Origin: Hyphomicrobiales bacterium
Lineage (GTDB): Bacteria > Pseudomonadota > Alphaproteobacteria > Rhizobiales > Rhizobiaceae
NCBI GenBank assembly: GCA_900470285.1
Contig: UCAG01000016.1
Coordinates: 62,001-126,000 of the forward strand
DNA: 64,000 nt
Direction: 5' to 3'
Shown here: positions 62,378 through 64,000 of the stretch, piece after piece
Layout: every line of letters starts with the position of its first letter
Numbering within the stretch: the stretch's first letter is position 1
The notes under the pieces: generated by a model
What the model was told of the DNA's origin: nothing
The model's input: the letters and a program-made list of their open reading frames with translations, nothing else
Databases searched by the model: none
Translations under genes and position numbers: made by a program

Positions 62378-63385
62378 TTAGCGGCTCATGGCTTTCAGCC
62401 ACTCATCAACCCATGCTTTGCGGTTTTGTGCAACGGTTTCAGAAGCAATCAGCAGGCTCTTATCCGGTTTTGGCAGAGCATCGAAAGCCGCATCGAGCGG
62501 CACAGACGTGTCATAGGCAGGATACATCCAGTTAGTCTGCGGAATAACATCCTGAAAACCGGCTGTGGTCATGAATTTCAGAAACTCTGCAGCACGCGGG
62601 TTTTTAGCACCATTTATCGTCTGGCCGGCCAGTTCAATCTGGAGATAATTACCTTCCTCAAAAGTCACCGCCTTATAGCGCTCGGTTTTATCGGAGATTA
62701 CGTGATAGGCGGCAGAAGTCGTATAGGACAACACCATCGGTGCTTCACCTTTGGTGAACAGGCCATAGCCCTCAGACCAGCCCGGTGTAACTGTCAACAC
62801 GCGTTTGCTGAGCTTTTGCCACTGCTCCGCAGCCTTGTCGCCATAGAGTTCTTTCACCCACAGCATCATGCCCAGACCCGGTGTGGATGTGCGGGGATCC
62901 ATCAGAATGATTTTCTGCGAAGCATCACCATCAATCAGTTCCGCCATGGATTTCGGCGGATTTTTTAGCTTTTCACTGTCATAGATCACAGCGAAATAGC
63001 TGTAATCATAAGGCAGGAAAACCTCGTCCTGAAAATTGTCAGGCACATTACTTTTCACATCGCCCAATCCGTGCGGAGCGAACAGACCCGTGGCTTTGGC
63101 ATCATTAATAAGATTGGTATCAAGCCCCAGAACAATATCTGCCTTGGTGGATTTGCCTTCCAGTTTCAGGCGGTTGAGCAAAGCCACACCATCGGCAACA
63201 GCGACAAAATTGACAGTGCAGCCGCAGGATTTTTCAAAATTCTCTTTAACCTTCGGGCCCGGCCCCCAGTCAGATGTAAAACTGTCATAGGTATAGATCG
63301 TCAGATCCTGAGCCTGTGCTGCACTGACACCAAGGCTTAAAACGGACAGAAAACCGGTTGTGAGAAGTAGATTTCTGATAAGCAT
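62378..63385 (-). CDS. thiB: Thiamine ABC transporter, substrate-binding protein
   Basis: A 335-residue periplasmic protein: signal peptide ending near AAQA|QDLT, then [34 protein letters not shown], typical of ThiB/TbpA, and [15 protein letters not shown] and [22 protein letters not shown]. Binds thiamine and its phosphates. It is the first gene of thiBPQ and is preceded by a TPP riboswitch. Confidence 0.95.
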   Translation of the reverse strand: MLIRNLLLTTGFLSVLSLGVSAAQAQDLTIYTYDSFTSDWGPGPKVKENFEKSCGCTVNFVAVADGVALLNRLKLEGKSTKADIVLGLDTNLINDAKATGLFAPHGLGDVKSNVPDNFQDEVFLPYDYSYFAVIYDSEKLKNPPKSMAELIDGDASQKIILMDPRTSTPGLGMMLWVKELYGDKAAEQWQKLSKRVLTVTPGWSEGYGLFTKGEAPMVLSYTTSAAYHVISDKTERYKAVTFEEGNYLQIELAGQTINGAKNPRAAEFLKFMTTAGFQDVIPQTNWMYPAYDTSVPLDAAFDALPKPDKSLLIASETVAQNRKAWVDEWLKAMSR

Positions 63386-63458
63386 GAGATAACAGCCGCG
63401 CGGGCTCTCCTCTGGTTATGAATTGATCCAAGGATTGAGCGCCGGAAGCCGGACAGCA

Positions 63459-63553
63459 TCTAATCCCTCCGCCGGTACAAACCGGATCAGGTTCAGCGGG
63501 TTAGCCGGAGACCGGCCTCTCAGCCTTCGGAAACCGAAGGCACCCCGTTAGAG
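63459..63553 (-). promoter_or_regulatory. TPP riboswitch (THI element)
   Basis: The minus strand reads ACGGGGTGCC, a CTTCGG-type P3 hairpin, GGCTGAGAGG, ACCCGCTGAACCTGATCCGG, and CGGCGGAGGGAT, all hallmark THI-box segments in the right order. It lies 74 nt upstream of thiB and should switch off thiBPQ when TPP is abundant. Confidence 0.96.
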
Positions 63554-63600
63554 CGGGCGGACAATAGGATAAAACAGCGTTACGGAGCAAGAGGATTGTT

Positions 63601-63706
63601 AGAGCATGTCGGTCTCAAATGGTTTCAGTTGAGTTGCCGCGAACATGCGGCAATTAAAAAAATCCGGAGCGAGCGCAGTGGGTACGATTAAACGCGACAC
63701 GCTCCA
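63601..63706. repeat. Mosaic intergenic repeat, modules C-A
   Basis: AGCATGTCGGTCTCAAATGG, CCGCGAACATGCGGCAATTA (module C), then GAGCGAGCGCAGTGGGTACG and ATTAAACGCGACACGCTCC (module A). Same C-A order as 19103-19269. Confidence 0.75.
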
Positions 63707-63743
63707 GGCTTCCGGTCTGTGAAACAGCGTGATATGCAGCACC

Positions 63744-64000
63744 ATGTCAAAATTTCTCATTCTTCTCGGCGGTGATCTGACCGTCACTTTGCGGCTGAAA
63801 AAGCAGATTGCGGGTGCACGCGTTTTGGCGGCAGACAGCGGTATGCGCCATGCGGCCGGCCTTGGCGTGGTACCGGAATTATGGCTTGGTGACTTCGATT
63901 CCACAGACACGGTACTGGCTGCACAATATGGACACGTTGAGCGACAGGTCTTTCCCGTCGCAAAAAATATGACCGATGGTGAGCTGGCATTGCATGAAGC
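63744..64000 (+). CDS. thiN: Thiamine pyrophosphokinase, N-terminal part (cut by window edge)
   Basis: About 85 residues from ATG 63744: MSKFLILLGGDLTVTLRLKK, ARVLAADSGMRHAAGLGVVPELWLGDFDSTD and KNMTDGELALHE. The LGDFDS and K-x-x-TD-x-ELA motifs are those of thiamine pyrophosphokinase, which makes TPP from thiamine. It is divergent from the thiamine importer, completing a salvage module. No strong ribosome site is seen; the 3' part lies outside the window. Confidence 0.88.
   Translation, partial: MSKFLILLGGDLTVTLRLKKQIAGARVLAADSGMRHAAGLGVVPELWLGDFDSTDTVLAAQYGHVERQVFPVAKNMTDGELALHE

Noticed and set aside
1-64000. tRNA, rRNA, CRISPR, prophage or insertion sequence
   Set aside because: No T-arm/anticodon pattern, no regularly spaced direct repeats, and no transposase, integrase or phage structural gene were seen on reading both strands.

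Overview
The window looks like a piece of the main chromosome of a Hyphomicrobiales (Rhizobiales) alphaproteobacterium, most likely Brucellaceae (Brucella/Ochrobactrum/Pseudochrobactrum-like). The grounds are the protein sequences and the mix of genes: tolQRAB-pal-cpoB-tilS-ftsH-glmM, ruvCAB, rcdA and trcR (alphaproteobacterial cell-cycle factors), Omp25/31-type porin-like proteins, BioR-BioY, tkt-gap-pgk with class I aldolase, and zapA-6S RNA-5-FTHF cyclo-ligase. The genus is an inference. Almost everything is chromosomal core; I see no prophage, insertion sequence, CRISPR array, tRNA or rRNA.

Layout. 1-2.7 kb: 5' end of serC with a candidate serC leader RNA, a marR/DNA-alkylation-repair pair, a DUF6616-like gene and an AT-rich pocket with a repeat-bearing lipoprotein. 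2.7-4.5 kb: two outer membrane beta-barrel genes. 4.6-19 kb: a long minus-strand block running glmM, ftsH, tilS, cpoB, pal, tolB, tolA, tolR, tolQ, ybgC, ruvB, ruvA, ruvC (envelope integrity, division and recombination). 19-20.5 kb: rcdA and an unannotated, terminator-bearing small RNA candidate. 20.5-31.6 kb: opgC, thiE-like, Sel1-repeat protein, efp, suhB, a MotA/MotB-like pair, an ABC exporter, rpmE and a MurI-like protein lacking both catalytic cysteines. 31.9-38.4 kb: yebC, bioR-bioY with BioR boxes, terC, ymdB, 5-FTHF cyclo-ligase, 6S RNA, zapA, DUF4164. 38.8-48.1 kb: central carbon genes tkt, gap, pgk, a PQQ sugar-dehydrogenase-like gene, fba, prpE. 48.2-59.6 kb: trcR, quinone oxidoreductase, DUF1192, two MFS transporters with a MerR regulator, two DUF465 genes, purEK, rpmJ, a TPR protein and an M48 protease. 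59.9-64 kb: thiBPQ under a TPP riboswitch, and the 5' end of a divergent thiamine pyrophosphokinase gene.

How it works together. Full or near-full CtrA-type sites (TTAA-N7-TTAA, often as TTAACCAT) lie upstream of an omp gene, pal, tolQ, rcdA and the small RNA candidate, so the envelope-constriction genes and the CtrA-proteolysis adaptor may share cell-cycle control. This is inference from sites. Thiamine import and phosphorylation form one riboswitch-controlled salvage module, and biotin uptake is paired with its own repressor.

The most notable unexplained items are the small RNA candidate at about 20,250-20,350, the cysteine-less MurI homologue, a mosaic intergenic repeat family (about a dozen copies, some touching stop codons), a 27-nt palindrome just after thiQ, and a 33-bp in-frame tandem duplication over the stop codon of the ABC exporter. 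All calls were made by reading the sequence; no database search was run.
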